Shown piece after piece: positions 1-9,700 of a DNA stretch of 64,000 bases (position 1 is the first letter of the stretch; the number at the start of each line of letters is the position of its first letter). Below the pieces are notes generated by a model. That model worked only from the letters and a program-made list of their open reading frames with translations. It made no database searches and was not told where the DNA came from. The stretch is taken from positions 23,566 through 87,565 of the forward strand of contig DGSO01000001.1 in the NCBI GenBank assembly GCA_002393945.1. Reading direction: 5' to 3'. The translations under genes and the position numbers were made by a program. The stretch is from Bacteroidales bacterium UBA4360. GTDB taxonomy: Bacteria > Bacteroidota > Bacteroidia > Bacteroidales > UBA932.

Positions 1-824
1 TCCATCCCTTTGTAACCATGACTGTCCAGAAGCTCCCGGAGTGTCCGTGTAATGCTCACCAGAAGACCGGGATCCACCGTGTATTGATGGTAGGTAAAGA
101 AATCCAGCGGGGCTTTACGGGCCTTGATGTACCTTAGGAAATCATCTGTCCACTCGTTGGACTTGTCCCCGCACGCTATGGCAGGACCGCCGAACTTGAG
201 GGACGGGAAGCATTTCTTGAGATGCTTTGAGCTTACGGCATATAGCTCGTAATACTGCTCCGGCGTACCGGCCCAGAAAAGAGCGATATTGGGTTCGTTC
301 CAGATTTCCCAGTATTCGATACCGTAATGGTATCCGTCTGCCCAGCCTTCGTTGTAGTGACGGATGATGTGTTCGCAGATGACAGCCCATTTCTTGAAGT
401 CCTTCGGAGGGACGGGGCCTATTGTCACGGGGCCGCTCTCGGCGCTTTGTCCAAGGCGGTACAGGATTTTAGTACCCGTCGCGACCACGGTTTTCATGTA
501 GCGGTCGCTGTGGTGGAAGTTATAGTTCTCCGGCTTGGAAGGATCCTTGTCAAAGTCCGGGAATACAGCGTTCACATCCACGATTCCGCTGCCGTGGGGA
601 ACCCGTTCCGCATCGTGTATGCGGGAAAACGGGCAGGCAAGTTCCTTCGCGTAGGGCACCCCGTTTTCCTTGTCGGCAGGGGCCCATGCGAAGTTGTTGG
701 CTGCGTTCATCATCTTCACGGCTCCCGCTTCCTTTGCGGGGCGCACGGTGACATTGACGTCACCCTGCGCCCGCGCGGGAAGAACCGCGAACATTATAAA
801 CAAAGAAAATAGTATTATTTTCAT
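1..824 (-). CDS. GH39-like glycoside hydrolase, 5' part (3' end outside the window)
   Basis: The minus-strand frame is open from an ATG at 824 to the window edge, giving about 274 residues with no stop. The N-terminus is a Sec signal peptide (MKIILFSLFIMFAVLPARAQ), so the product is exported. Around residues 165-180 it reads YGIEYWEIWNEPN; Asn-Glu-Pro at the end of a beta strand is the acid/base motif of clan GH-A, and this context fits family 39 (beta-xylosidase/iduronidase-like). Later it carries a TYHQY motif. It starts 6 nt after the stop of the preceding EEP gene, so it is probably the downstream end of the same operon. The catalytic nucleophile is beyond the edge. Family-level assignment is good; the substrate is unknown. 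Confidence 0.75.
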   Translation of the reverse strand, partial: MKIILFSLFIMFAVLPARAQGDVNVTVRPAKEAGAVKMMNAANNFAWAPADKENGVPYAKELACPFSRIHDAERVPHGSGIVDVNAVFPDFDKDPSKPENYNFHHSDRYMKTVVATGTKILYRLGQSAESGPVTIGPVPPKDFKKWAVICEHIIRHYNEGWADGYHYGIEYWEIWNEPNIALFWAGTPEQYYELYAVSSKHLKKCFPSLKFGGPAIACGDKSNEWTDDFLRYIKARKAPLDFFTYHQYTVDPGLLVSITRTLRELLDSHGYKGM

Positions 825-830
825 ATGATT

Positions 831-1817
831 TTAGTTTATAGTTATCGTAGCAACAACGGGCAGATGGTCCGACGGACACCAGGCCTGTCCGTCAACTGTG
901 TATGTGACGACTATGGTCCGGTAGTCTGTGGCCGTACAGCCCCGTGTCATTATATGGTCAATTCTTCTTTCGGAGTGATTCCTGGTAAAAACATCCGCAG
1001 TATAATAATAATTGGACGAACTGCCGCTCTGGGTGCCCCAGGTAGCTTCGATATTGCCGTCCGCCCAGTAGCCGATGAGCCTTCTGTAGGTGGCAGAGGT
1101 GGACGATGATCCCAGCGCGCTGTTCATGTCGCCGGTGAGGATGGCGGGGGCGCTTCCGGCCTTGTGAGCCGCAAAAGCGTTCACCACGCCCGCCATATTG
1201 TAGGACCCGCCTTGCGAATTTGTAGGCAGATGCGTAACGAACAGCCAGAACTCCTTACGGCTGGCCTTGTGGGTCATACGCGCCCAGATGCAGGTTCGCG
1301 CAGGACTGCCCACCTTCTGGTAGGCAGATTCCGGCTTCACATACCACACGCCATCTTCTTCCTTCGAGAGCCAGACGTAGCCGGATTCTTCCAGTCTGAG
1401 CTTTGCGCTGTTGAAAGCAAAGCCGTTGGCATAGGAATAGGTAGCAGGGCCGGAGGAGTGGATGGAATTGGGCCATTCCAGACTCCATGAGAAGTCCTTG
1501 ATGGCCACGCAGGCACTTTTCAGGGAATACTTCCCGTTGCTGATGAACGTTTCGTCCAGCTCATTGAAGCCGATGATATCGGCCTTGGTTTCGATGATCG
1601 AACGTGCCAGGGCCTTGCGGACAACTGGGTCATCCATAGACATTTCATCGCAGCGTCCCGAAGGCTTGAGCACGTTGCAGGTGGCCACCGTAAGGGTTAC
1701 CGGGCCGGTCTCAATCTCTTCCGGCTCTTTCCCTCCCGGCTGGTCAACATTCCCCTTCCCGCAGGCGCAGAAAAGCACTTGCAGCAGAACGAATATGTAG
1801 AGAGCCTTCCTGGCCAT
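831..1817 (-). CDS. EEP-family (DNase I-like) phosphoesterase lipoprotein
   Basis: A 328-aa protein with a lipoprotein signal (LLQVLFCAC) followed by one endonuclease/exonuclease/phosphatase domain. The metal- and phosphate-binding set is complete by eye: Asn in VATCNVLK, Glu in GFNELDE, His in FVTHLPT, Asp/Asn in TGDMNSA, Asp in RRIDHIM and Asp-His in SDHLPV. The family cleaves phosphodiester or phosphomonoester bonds (nucleases, sphingomyelinases, inositol phosphatases). The exact substrate cannot be read here. Its ATG shares one base with the stop of the upstream GH28-like gene (TGATG), so translation is probably coupled. It is the catalytic-domain-only paralogue of the two fimbrillin/EEP fusions at 4812 and 16572. 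Confidence 0.85.
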   Translation of the reverse strand: MARKALYIFVLLQVLFCACGKGNVDQPGGKEPEEIETGPVTLTVATCNVLKPSGRCDEMSMDDPVVRKALARSIIETKADIIGFNELDETFISNGKYSLKSACVAIKDFSWSLEWPNSIHSSGPATYSYANGFAFNSAKLRLEESGYVWLSKEEDGVWYVKPESAYQKVGSPARTCIWARMTHKASRKEFWLFVTHLPTNSQGGSYNMAGVVNAFAAHKAGSAPAILTGDMNSALGSSSTSATYRRLIGYWADGNIEATWGTQSGSSSNYYYTADVFTRNHSERRIDHIMTRGCTATDYRTIVVTYTVDGQAWCPSDHLPVVATITIN

Positions 1818-3076
1818 CAGTACAACAGTTTTTTCTCTTCTTCAATATAACCGCGGCGGATTTCCCGTTCCTCCGGGGAGAGTTTTTTCTCCGTCAACAA
1901 CCCGCCTTCCGTAATTACATGGGCATTGATACACTCATACTCCGCCTGCACATCAACATTCTTTAGGACGATGTTCTCGAACGGGGCGGCTTCCCTGGCC
2001 CAGAGGCGGCAGATGTTGGGGGCCGTGCCGCTCACGCCGTCAAAAGTGATATTGCGGATAGAGCAGGACTTGGAACGCATATGATGGATGCGGAACAACT
2101 CATGAGCCTCAACCTTGATATCCCGGAACGCAATTCCGTCGATATCCGGACCGCTTTCGTTCTTGGAATAGGCTCCTACAACGCTGAAGGCAATGTTTGT
2201 GTCCGAAATGGTGATGTTTGAAAGGACGGCATCGTGGATGTGCCCCTCCCCCACTCCAACGCGGACTGCGTTGCAACTGGAAGAGAGTGTGCAATTGTCC
2301 ACTGTTACCCATGCGCAGTCCTGCGGGTTCTCAAGGAGATGACCACTGGAGGCCCGGAGGGTAATGCAGTCGTCGGAAGTGTCCACACGGCATCCTGTAA
2401 CCTTCACGTGCGTAGAGCGGTCCATGTCTATTCCATCCCCATTGAAAGTGTGATAATCCTTTCTGCGCGTATGGACGTAACAGTTGTCTATGCTCACATT
2501 GTCGCAGTTCAGGATAAAGCAGCTCCAGTAAGGGGAATCTGCAAGTTCTATATCCTTTATTACAATATCCTTGCTGTCCACAAACCAGACCATCTGTGAT
2601 GGACGGGCGGGGATGAGAGATTTATGGGAATAGGGTTTACCCTTGGGATCCAGCAGGAATGCATCCGAGTTGCCGTCAATCTTCCCGGGGCCGCTGAGCG
2701 TTGCATTCTGAACCTCCACGCCAAGAATCAAGTGGCCGCCGCTGACATAATCTCCAAAACCAACCTCGGCCTCATTCTGCGGGCAGCAGTCACCGCTGCA
2801 GTAATCCTTTATATCCGGGCTTCCCTTGATGACGGCACCGTCTTCCAAGCGCAGTTCCACGTTGCTCCTGAGCCATATTGAGCCGCACAGATAAGTTCCC
2901 TCAGGCACCCTCACGACTCCCCCTCCCTTTTCAGCGCTTCGGTCAATAGCTGCCTGAATGGCCTCGGTATCAAGCGTTACCCCATCCCCCACGGCGCCGA
3001 AATCCTTTACCGAGATATTCCCGGTGCAGGATACCGTCGCAAGAATCAGCAGTATATGGAGCAAGGCTTTCAGCAT
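1817..3076 (-). CDS. GH28-like right-handed beta-helix protein (polygalacturonase family, divergent active site)
   Basis: The product is 419 aa from the ATG at 3076. An in-frame start at 3115 would overlap the upstream stop, and 3076 gives a clean lipoprotein signal (MLKALLHILLILATVSC). The N-terminal strand region reads KDFGAVGDG, the pectate-lyase-3/GH28 opening, followed by a GTYLCGSIWL stretch typical of bacterial GH28. The catalytic strand has FNGDGIDMD and SDDCITL, matching the Asn-x-Asp and Asp-Asp of GH28. The usual Gly-His-Gly and Arg-Ile-Lys are not seen; SCNAVRVGVGEG stands there instead. Expected role: hydrolysis of uronic-acid or related alpha linkages at the cell surface. The substitutions leave a different specificity possible. 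Confidence 0.75.
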   Translation of the reverse strand: MLKALLHILLILATVSCTGNISVKDFGAVGDGVTLDTEAIQAAIDRSAEKGGGVVRVPEGTYLCGSIWLRSNVELRLEDGAVIKGSPDIKDYCSGDCCPQNEAEVGFGDYVSGGHLILGVEVQNATLSGPGKIDGNSDAFLLDPKGKPYSHKSLIPARPSQMVWFVDSKDIVIKDIELADSPYWSCFILNCDNVSIDNCYVHTRRKDYHTFNGDGIDMDRSTHVKVTGCRVDTSDDCITLRASSGHLLENPQDCAWVTVDNCTLSSSCNAVRVGVGEGHIHDAVLSNITISDTNIAFSVVGAYSKNESGPDIDGIAFRDIKVEAHELFRIHHMRSKSCSIRNITFDGVSGTAPNICRLWAREAAPFENIVLKNVDVQAEYECINAHVITEGGLLTEKKLSPEEREIRRGYIEEEKKLLY

Positions 3077-3083
3077 ATAACTA

Positions 3084-4778
3084 TTATTCGTAGTAGGCCT
3101 TGAGGGCGGCCACATCGGCTTCGCTAAGCACGTCGGCGGTCATTATGAACTCGTCCATCTGGGCGGGAAGTTTGTACTCCAATGTCCCGGTGCCATCCTG
3201 GCCGATATTCATGGACAGAGAGTCAAATGACGCCGCGGCGAGCGCTGAGGGAATTTCCGCCTCATCCCCTTCAAAACAGAAGTCGTAGTATATCCGGACT
3301 TTGCGATTCTCGCGGTCCACGGTAAGGATCACGTGCATCCAGCCCTGATCATAGTTGGAAGGAAGGATGCGTTCATAATCCATCCTGTTCTTGCCGTCGC
3401 CCACATTGAACTTGATGTCCCTTGTGCCCCTGTACGACAAGATGAAGCCCTTATAAGTACCCTTATACCAGTCCTTATTGGAAATCAGCCCAGGGTCGGC
3501 CGTTTCCGGTGTCACGGGAGAACCTTTCAGCCAGAATGCCACGGAGAATGAGCCGGTACCCACCTTGACGTCATTGAGCGTGACATATCCATTATTGAGC
3601 GCCACCCCCTTTCCGTAGTATGCATCATAATATTGGAGTGTGCCAGACTTGGTGGTCTGGACCTTGCCCATGGCGTCGTCGATACTCTCATCAAACGGGA
3701 GGTATGCAAGAACATTGTGCCCTGCAAGGAGCGTCTCCATACTGCTCAGGGAAGGAGTAGGCTCGGTTTCATGACTGCGGTACTGGGCTCCGGGAAGTTC
3801 CGTCTCCTTGCGCGGGCCAACCTCCTTAACATCTTTGAAAACGCCCGCGGGAACGTGGCCGCTCCAGGTTTCAGGATACTCAAGGCCAAGCGCGTACGCG
3901 GCTATTGCAGCAACATCACGCCCCTCGGCCTCCACAATAGTGCCGTTTTCCACCGTCTTTCCGGCTATTCCAAGAAAAACGTACTTTTCTTCATCAGAAT
4001 CACCTCCGTGCGTCTTGCCTTTTCCCCCGTGGTCCGCCGTAACAATGAACAGGGTATCGTCAAGAATTCCATTCAGCTTCAGCTGGTCGTATATTCTTCC
4101 AACAAGCGCATCTGCCGTACTCACTGTGGAAAGGTAGATATCCGTACCGAAGCCATATTTCTCTCCAATGTCGTCCGGCGATGAGAACTGTACAAACATC
4201 AGGGTGGGAGTATTGCTCCTGAGATAAGTGAGAATCCTGCCGGTTACTTCAGCATCATCCTCCCCTGTCCCTTTCACAACGTCCAAATTGTTCTCTACGA
4301 TACCTATATTAATTGGATTCCATTCCACGAAAGAAGCTAGTTCCGCATTAGGCATAGCCTCCCTCACAACCCTGAAAACGGATGGATAGCGGCTATTGAC
4401 AGGGAATGGAGTTTTCTCTATAATGCTATTGGTGAGCCCGTGGAACTCAGGGAGGACTCCGTGCAGTATGGAGGCCCAGCCCTGCGCGCTCATGGTGGGG
4501 AGAGCCATCAGGGACTGATATGTGGTTGCTCCCCCGGCAAAGATTTCGTCACACCTTGGGGTGTCCGTATCCTTGAAAAACGCTCCGGCGCCGTCTACAC
4601 CGATGATCACGACATGCTTGTATGCTCCCTTCGACACCACCACCTCAGGAACCTCCGGTTCAGGCTCAGGGCCAGGGTTGGGGCCTGGTTCCTCTTTGCC
4701 ACCAGGGTTCTCCTTGGTGTCGCAAGAAGCTAAAATGCAGAACAATGCGGCAAAAATAAAAGAGGTCCGAGTTTTCAT
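3084..4778 (-). CDS. alkaline-phosphatase-superfamily phosphodiesterase with C-terminal LamG-like domain
   Basis: A 564-aa lipoprotein (LFCILASCDTKE) with a Pro/Glu/Gly-rich linker at residues 24-44. Residues about 48-330 resemble type I phosphodiesterase/nucleotide pyrophosphatase and sulfatase-like enzymes. They carry metal site GVDGAGA, a candidate Thr/Ser nucleophile in ALPTMSAQGWAS, and the second metal site TADHGGKGKTHGG. Residues about 350-564 form a concanavalin/LamG-like beta-sandwich (FSVAFWLKG, GWMHVILTVDRENRKVRIY), probably a carbohydrate or surface binding module. It follows the fimbrillin/EEP gene on the same strand and precedes the GH28-like gene by 7 nt, which suggests one operon. 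Activity as phosphodiesterase, phosphatase or phosphonate hydrolase is not resolved. Confidence 0.8.
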   Translation of the reverse strand: MKTRTSFIFAALFCILASCDTKENPGGKEEPGPNPGPEPEPEVPEVVVSKGAYKHVVIIGVDGAGAFFKDTDTPRCDEIFAGGATTYQSLMALPTMSAQGWASILHGVLPEFHGLTNSIIEKTPFPVNSRYPSVFRVVREAMPNAELASFVEWNPINIGIVENNLDVVKGTGEDDAEVTGRILTYLRSNTPTLMFVQFSSPDDIGEKYGFGTDIYLSTVSTADALVGRIYDQLKLNGILDDTLFIVTADHGGKGKTHGGDSDEEKYVFLGIAGKTVENGTIVEAEGRDVAAIAAYALGLEYPETWSGHVPAGVFKDVKEVGPRKETELPGAQYRSHETEPTPSLSSMETLLAGHNVLAYLPFDESIDDAMGKVQTTKSGTLQYYDAYYGKGVALNNGYVTLNDVKVGTGSFSVAFWLKGSPVTPETADPGLISNKDWYKGTYKGFILSYRGTRDIKFNVGDGKNRMDYERILPSNYDQGWMHVILTVDRENRKVRIYYDFCFEGDEAEIPSALAAASFDSLSMNIGQDGTGTLEYKLPAQMDEFIMTADVLSEADVAALKAYYE

Positions 4779-4811
4779 TACTAATACTCAATTATTTATC
4801 AAATTAAAAGT

Positions 4812-6671
4812 CTAGTCGAAAGTGATGTATGATACTACGGCGAGGTGATCTGAAGGGCACCAGGTGTTATCATCCTCGGCGACATAGGTCCTGCGAACAG
4901 TCCTGTACGAGGTCGGGGTAACACTCTGCGACGCCGAGTTCTTGAAAATAATATGGTCAAGACGCCTGTCAGGATGGTTCTTAGTGAACGAGATGAAAGG
5001 ATAGTAATAGCTGTGCTGGCTGCCGGTCTGGGTGCCATCGTAGGTCTTGTAGTAATCGGTCATATTGCCATCGGCCTTTACCTTGTCATAGACGTCGGTC
5101 CAGTAGGACGTGAGTTCTGCGTAGTTGGGGCAGTCGGTAGTCTTGTCCTGTTCCTTCGGGCCGAAGTTCAGGTCACCCACGGCAATGATGGGGAGGTCTT
5201 CCAGATCACTTTTCAGATGCTGAGCGAATGTCTTGAAGCTCTTGACATTGTTGAGATTGTCGCCATCATCGTTACCATAATAAGTGTCAAAGTGGGTCAC
5301 AATGAACCAGAAGCGATTGCCGGAGACCTTGTGCTTACATTTTGCATATACTGCCGTATGGCGGCCGGTACCGTTTTCGTAGGCGTCCTTCATGGACGAC
5401 CAGTAATCGTCTTCGTCGTTACAAAGCCAGACGTAGCCATCGGATTCGACCGTAATGGTGTTTTTGTTGTAGGCGAATACGTTGGCATAGTACATTGTAG
5501 CAGAATATTTATAGTTAAATATAGTGCCTGACCTTTCCACCTTGTTGGGATAATCCATCTTCCAGGTGTAATCGCTGCTGGAAAGCCCCTGGGCAATGGC
5601 CCAGGCTTTGATATCGTGCTCCTCCCCTGGCATGTTGTCTTCGCCGATTTCATTGATGCCGAATATATCCGCTCCCATACCGGCGATGGTGGAGCCCAGG
5701 CCGGCCTGGACATCGGCGCGGTCCATGCTGATATATGTGGAATTGTCGCCTGAACGGTTCTCTGCCATCTTGATATTATACACTCCTACCGTGATTCCCG
5801 GGGGCGTTGCGGTGGGTTCGCCGCCATCTTCCGCCGTGAGTTCGCCAATGGAAAGGAGGTTCTCCGTGCGGCCTGCGGCGTAAGCCTTGCTATCAAACGC
5901 AACTATCTTGTTGCCCGCAAGGGTGTAACCTGTGCCCCAGAACTTCAGGCGCATGAAGGCACCGTCAGCCTGGTACACCAGGGCCTCAATCCCGGCTGAA
6001 TAAGCCTGCGCGGGAAGGGCTATATAGAAGAAGGTATCCGTTCCGCTAAGGGTAACGTCGCAGTCATAAGTGAGACTGCCCTCGCTTCCCCCGCTGAATG
6101 CTCCGGTAAAGCCGTTGGCGTCTGTCGCAAGGGTGAAGTCACCGATGAGCTTCTCACCGCCAAGGCTGTTAAGGACTATCTTGTCCAGCGTGGCGCTGCC
6201 GTTAAGGGCAAAGCGGATGAAGCCGCAGAAGTTGCTCAGATGCGCACTGTAAACATCTCCGGACTGAACGGCTGTACCGTAGGCGGCAGCCGCAGCGCCG
6301 TCAAAGCTGTCCGCCACATAGTTCTGAACAGCAGGAAGGTTTATGACATTCTCCGACGTAGTGCCGGGATACAGCACCTTGTAAGGAGCGGTAAAGCTCC
6401 CCGACACGGTGAAATCCACAGCCTTCTTGCCATTGTCTCCGGCGGAAACAGCGGCAGAAAGAGTACCGTTCACGGAAACCTTGTCACCCGCCTTCCAGAG
6501 AATGTCAAAGTTGCCGGCGCCGTCATCGGCACTGAGAGTAGTCTTGGTGTCCGCGTCCGCACCGGGAAGTGCGGCACTGAGCACAAAGACAGGAGTATTG
6601 TCAAATTCAACCTCTTCCCTTGTGCAGGAAAGGACCACCAGCGCAAGCGCAGCAAAAAGATACCTTTTCAT
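4812..6671 (-). CDS. surface lipoprotein: fimbrillin-like N-terminal domain fused to EEP phosphoesterase
   Basis: The product is 619 aa from the ATG at 6671, which gives MKRYLFAALALVVLSC and then TREE; acidic residues after the lipid Cys are a known Bacteroidota surface-export feature. Residues about 25-285 are fimbrillin-like (TKTTL...W.AGDKVSVNG). Residues about 305-619 are an EEP domain with all key residues: VYNIK, FGINEIGED, FIVTHFDT, VGDLNFGP, RRLDHII and SDHLAVV. The N-terminal module is almost identical to that of the gene at 16572, whereas the catalytic halves differ clearly. It lies 66 nt after the GLUG gene, with a GC-rich hairpin in the gap. Expected role: cell-surface cleavage of a phosphodiester substrate. 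Confidence 0.85.
   Translation of the reverse strand: MKRYLFAALALVVLSCTREEVEFDNTPVFVLSAALPGADADTKTTLSADDGAGNFDILWKAGDKVSVNGTLSAAVSAGDNGKKAVDFTVSGSFTAPYKVLYPGTTSENVINLPAVQNYVADSFDGAAAAAYGTAVQSGDVYSAHLSNFCGFIRFALNGSATLDKIVLNSLGGEKLIGDFTLATDANGFTGAFSGGSEGSLTYDCDVTLSGTDTFFYIALPAQAYSAGIEALVYQADGAFMRLKFWGTGYTLAGNKIVAFDSKAYAAGRTENLLSIGELTAEDGGEPTATPPGITVGVYNIKMAENRSGDNSTYISMDRADVQAGLGSTIAGMGADIFGINEIGEDNMPGEEHDIKAWAIAQGLSSSDYTWKMDYPNKVERSGTIFNYKYSATMYYANVFAYNKNTITVESDGYVWLCNDEDDYWSSMKDAYENGTGRHTAVYAKCKHKVSGNRFWFIVTHFDTYYGNDDGDNLNNVKSFKTFAQHLKSDLEDLPIIAVGDLNFGPKEQDKTTDCPNYAELTSYWTDVYDKVKADGNMTDYYKTYDGTQTGSQHSYYYPFISFTKNHPDRRLDHIIFKNSASQSVTPTSYRTVRRTYVAEDDNTWCPSDHLAVVSYITFD
5812..6593 (-). repeat. 782-bp direct repeat, copy 1 (fimbrillin-like module)
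   Basis: This segment of the fimbrillin/EEP gene matches 17563-18344 at a constant offset of 11751 with no net insertion or deletion. The encoded modules differ at about a dozen residues out of roughly 265, counted by eye. Similarity stops abruptly at both ends, where the signal peptides and the EEP domains take over. The same orientation of both copies would allow gene conversion or deletion of the segment between them. Confidence 0.85.
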
Positions 6672-6687
6672 ACTTAAAACCTGTTTC

Positions 6688-6726
6688 ATTGGTACCCCGG
6701 GCGCCGGTCAGGGCGCCTGGGGTAAA
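6688..6726. repeat. 39-nt GC-rich hairpin repeat, copy 1
   Basis: The segment is identical to 12004-12042. It folds as a 13-bp stem (arms TACCCCGGGCGCC and GGCGCCTGGGGTA) around a short GGTCAG loop. The stem is complete with one G-U pair on the plus strand and has one A-C mismatch in the minus-strand transcript. It lies 11 nt after the stop of the GLUG gene at 6738 and before the EEP fusion. No T-tract follows on the minus strand, so it does not look like a standard terminator; an mRNA-stabilising or processing hairpin, or a small mobile repeat, are both possible. Confidence 0.8.
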
Positions 6727-6737
6727 AAAGTGTTTGA

Positions 6738-9700
6738 CTAGTAGGCTTCAACCGAGACTCCGCTGACTGCCGAGCCTGATCCAAGGTATCCGCAGATGAC
6801 ATCCATTGTCAGGTCGCTGTCGCTGTTCACGGTGTTGTTGTTATTATCGTCTTTCCTTACAGAGCCGGGAGCAATCTTGCAAGAACCCTTGAAGGTAACG
6901 GTGGATTCTGCGTTTCTGCTGTTGCAAAGGAGACCGGTCTTGGTTTTGTTGCCATAAACGGTTCCATTGAATTTAAGGCCGTTGAAAAGATACGTGGCTT
7001 TTCCTGTGCCGCTATGGGCGCCGAACAAGCCTGCGGTGTAATTCTCTCCGGAAACCGTTGCAAGATGTGTATCAATGGTAGCTTCGAAAACCAGATTATA
7101 CTTGTCCGTTGTATGTCCAACGTTAAACAGACCGACGATTCCGCCCGCAAACAAGCTGCCGTTAATGGTGGATGACACGGTAATGTCGCCGTAATTCTTG
7201 CAGTTGTTCACGTTCAGCGAGCCGTTATTCAGCCATCCGGCAACGCCGCCGATTTCGACGTCGGCGTCACGCGTGCCGTTAAGGACCTTGATTTCGCCGT
7301 TATTCCTGGCATATTGCAGTTTTATGCCCGTTGTGGTATAACCAACAATGCCGCCGATGGAAAGGTCGTCGGCGTCGGTGGAGGATTCGTCACTGACCGT
7401 GCCGTTGTTGGTCAGATAGTTGCTTGAAGTACCCGTTGCATTCAGGTAGCCCGACGAGTTCCTTCCAAGGATACCACCTATGGACACAAGTTTGCCCGAA
7501 CCGGAATTGGTGACGGATCCGGAGTTGGTGGCCTTGGTTTGAGTCATCGTGCAGTTCTTATCGACCCATCCCAACAGACCGCCTATACAGACATTTTCCC
7601 CTGCCGTACCGGAGTTGCTTATGTCTCCGCTGTTGGGAAGAGATGTCATTACAGCAAAGCGTACGAACCCGGCTATACCGCCCAACTCGATTGATGTGTC
7701 AGAAGAACCGGAATTGCTGACGGCTCCGCTGTTGGTGCAGGAAGCAATCGTTAAATCTGATGAGGCAGAACTTCCGTTACCGCCCTGGCCCATGACACCG
7801 CCAATGCACATAGTCTTCACCCAGAAAGCAGTATTGGTAATGTCTCCGGTGTTTTCGCAGCCGCTTATATGGAATTCTGTTCCCCAGAACGAACCAATCA
7901 GACCGCCTATAAGGAGTTCTCCGTCCCCGGTGTTGCCCGTGGAGTTGGTAACGGAAGCCTCATTGGTACAGTCGGTAACCTCTGCTCCACTGCTGGCCAC
8001 AGAGCCGATGAGACCGCCGATACGGTGCTCCCCGGTAACGCCTGCAGCAACATTGAACGTCACGCTTCCCTTGGAAGTACAGCCTGTCACGGTTCCTGAA
8101 ACGATATTTGCAAGGATACCAAGGTCAACCTGGTCTGCAGTGATGTTCAGCGTAGAGTTGAGCGTAAGGTCTTTAACAGTACCCTTCATGTCGTTGAACA
8201 GGGGCTTGGTGAGGCCGCTGATGGTATAGCCGTTACCGTTGAGCGTGCCCTCATAATCTTCAATCGAAGAGAAGGCATCTGCAGCTGCAGAGGAAATGAC
8301 AACATCGGCCTTGACTTCAGCGTCAAGGGTCTTGTTGCCTCCGGCAACTTCGCTTACGAATGCCTGGAAGGACGCTTCGTCCTTGATCTTGAACACGGGG
8401 TCGTCGGCAAGGGCAGTGATCGTAACCTTGACGTCGGAAATGCTGAATCGGTTCTTGGTGTTGATGTTCTCGTATGAGCCGATTACAAGCTGGCAGTCGG
8501 AATCGACATTGGAAATGGTCACCGACTTGGTCGCCCAATCCTTCACCGTCGTAATGCCAAGTGCGTGGCCGTCGGAAAGTGAAGCGCCGGTGTACTTCCT
8601 GTATGAACTGTTGTTCGTATCGGTCGTGCCGTTCATTGTGAGGCCTTTTTCCACAAACACCGCAACGTCATTTTCATTCGACTCGTGCTTTGTGGCAGTA
8701 ACAGTTACCTCGATTGTTGCAAGTTTGCCCGCAGGTATGCCGGAAAGGGCAGGAGTTACAAGGTGTGTACGGGCACCGCTCGAAGTGGTAGCGATACGCA
8801 GATAGGCGTTCCTCAAATACACGGCGCTGTTGCCGAAGAAGCCCCAGCCCTTTGACAGACGGCTGCTGCCAAGGTCTACACCGCTGCCGAAGATTCTGTT
8901 GCCGGTGTTGCTGTATGTGATAAAAATACCTTCAGGGCTTACGCCGGACGGAACGGCCAGATCTTTTTGAGAAGGAACGAAACCTGCCGCTACGGCAAAT
9001 TCATCCGGACCCCAGCCAATCTCGGAGAAGTCTTCGGCAAGGATAACGTCTCCAACAGCAGCATCTACAACAGTCGTTGCATCTACGACAGTGAAGGCAT
9101 CGGTGGTTACGCTGACGGGATCAGAAGATACAGCGGCATCCGTATCTGTAGCAACGAACCAGTATTCCGTGCTGGGATTAAGGCCGCCGAATACGAAGCA
9201 AGGGGTCTTGCCATCCCAGCAGGATGCAGAAGCATCGAAGTTATGGGAAACTACCAGATTGGTGCAAGCCGAGTCGCTGTACAGGGAAGCGGTGTAAGGC
9301 TTGGCAATGTCTGCAGCGGCCTCACCACCATATGTCCAGGTGAATACTGCGGTGCTGGAGGAGACGGCCTTGACACTGGCAACAAGAGCAGGGTCTTCCA
9401 GGGCCTTGATGGTAACCTTCATGTCGCTGATGTTCATACGGGCGTTGTTCTGGGTAACTTCAGCAGCTGCACCGAAGGCCAGGCGTGCACCCTTGCCAAC
9501 ACCTGTAAGGGTAACCTTGTAGGTCTTCCAGGCAGTTACGGCATCAAGCGTGACAGGCTGAATGTTTGTTGAGAGATCTAAAGCATCATTCGTGTTGGGA
9601 TCATCGCCAAGTTCCTGGTAGGAGCCGGCAGGCTGTACGGCTACGATAGCGTTCATGGTAGCATATGAGCCACTGGACTCACTGTAGTAAGGGCAGGCAG

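Noticed and set aside
327..812. Plus-strand ORF of 161 codons near the left edge
   Set aside because: It is the shadow of the GH39-like gene on the minus strand, whose frame is open through the edge with a signal peptide and catalytic motif.
6688..6726. Hairpin resembling a cloning polylinker (KpnI, SmaI and NarI-type sites in a row), hence possible vector contamination
   Set aside because: The restriction sites arise from the palindrome itself, the same element occurs at 12004-12042 inside native sequence, and flanking genes are continuous.
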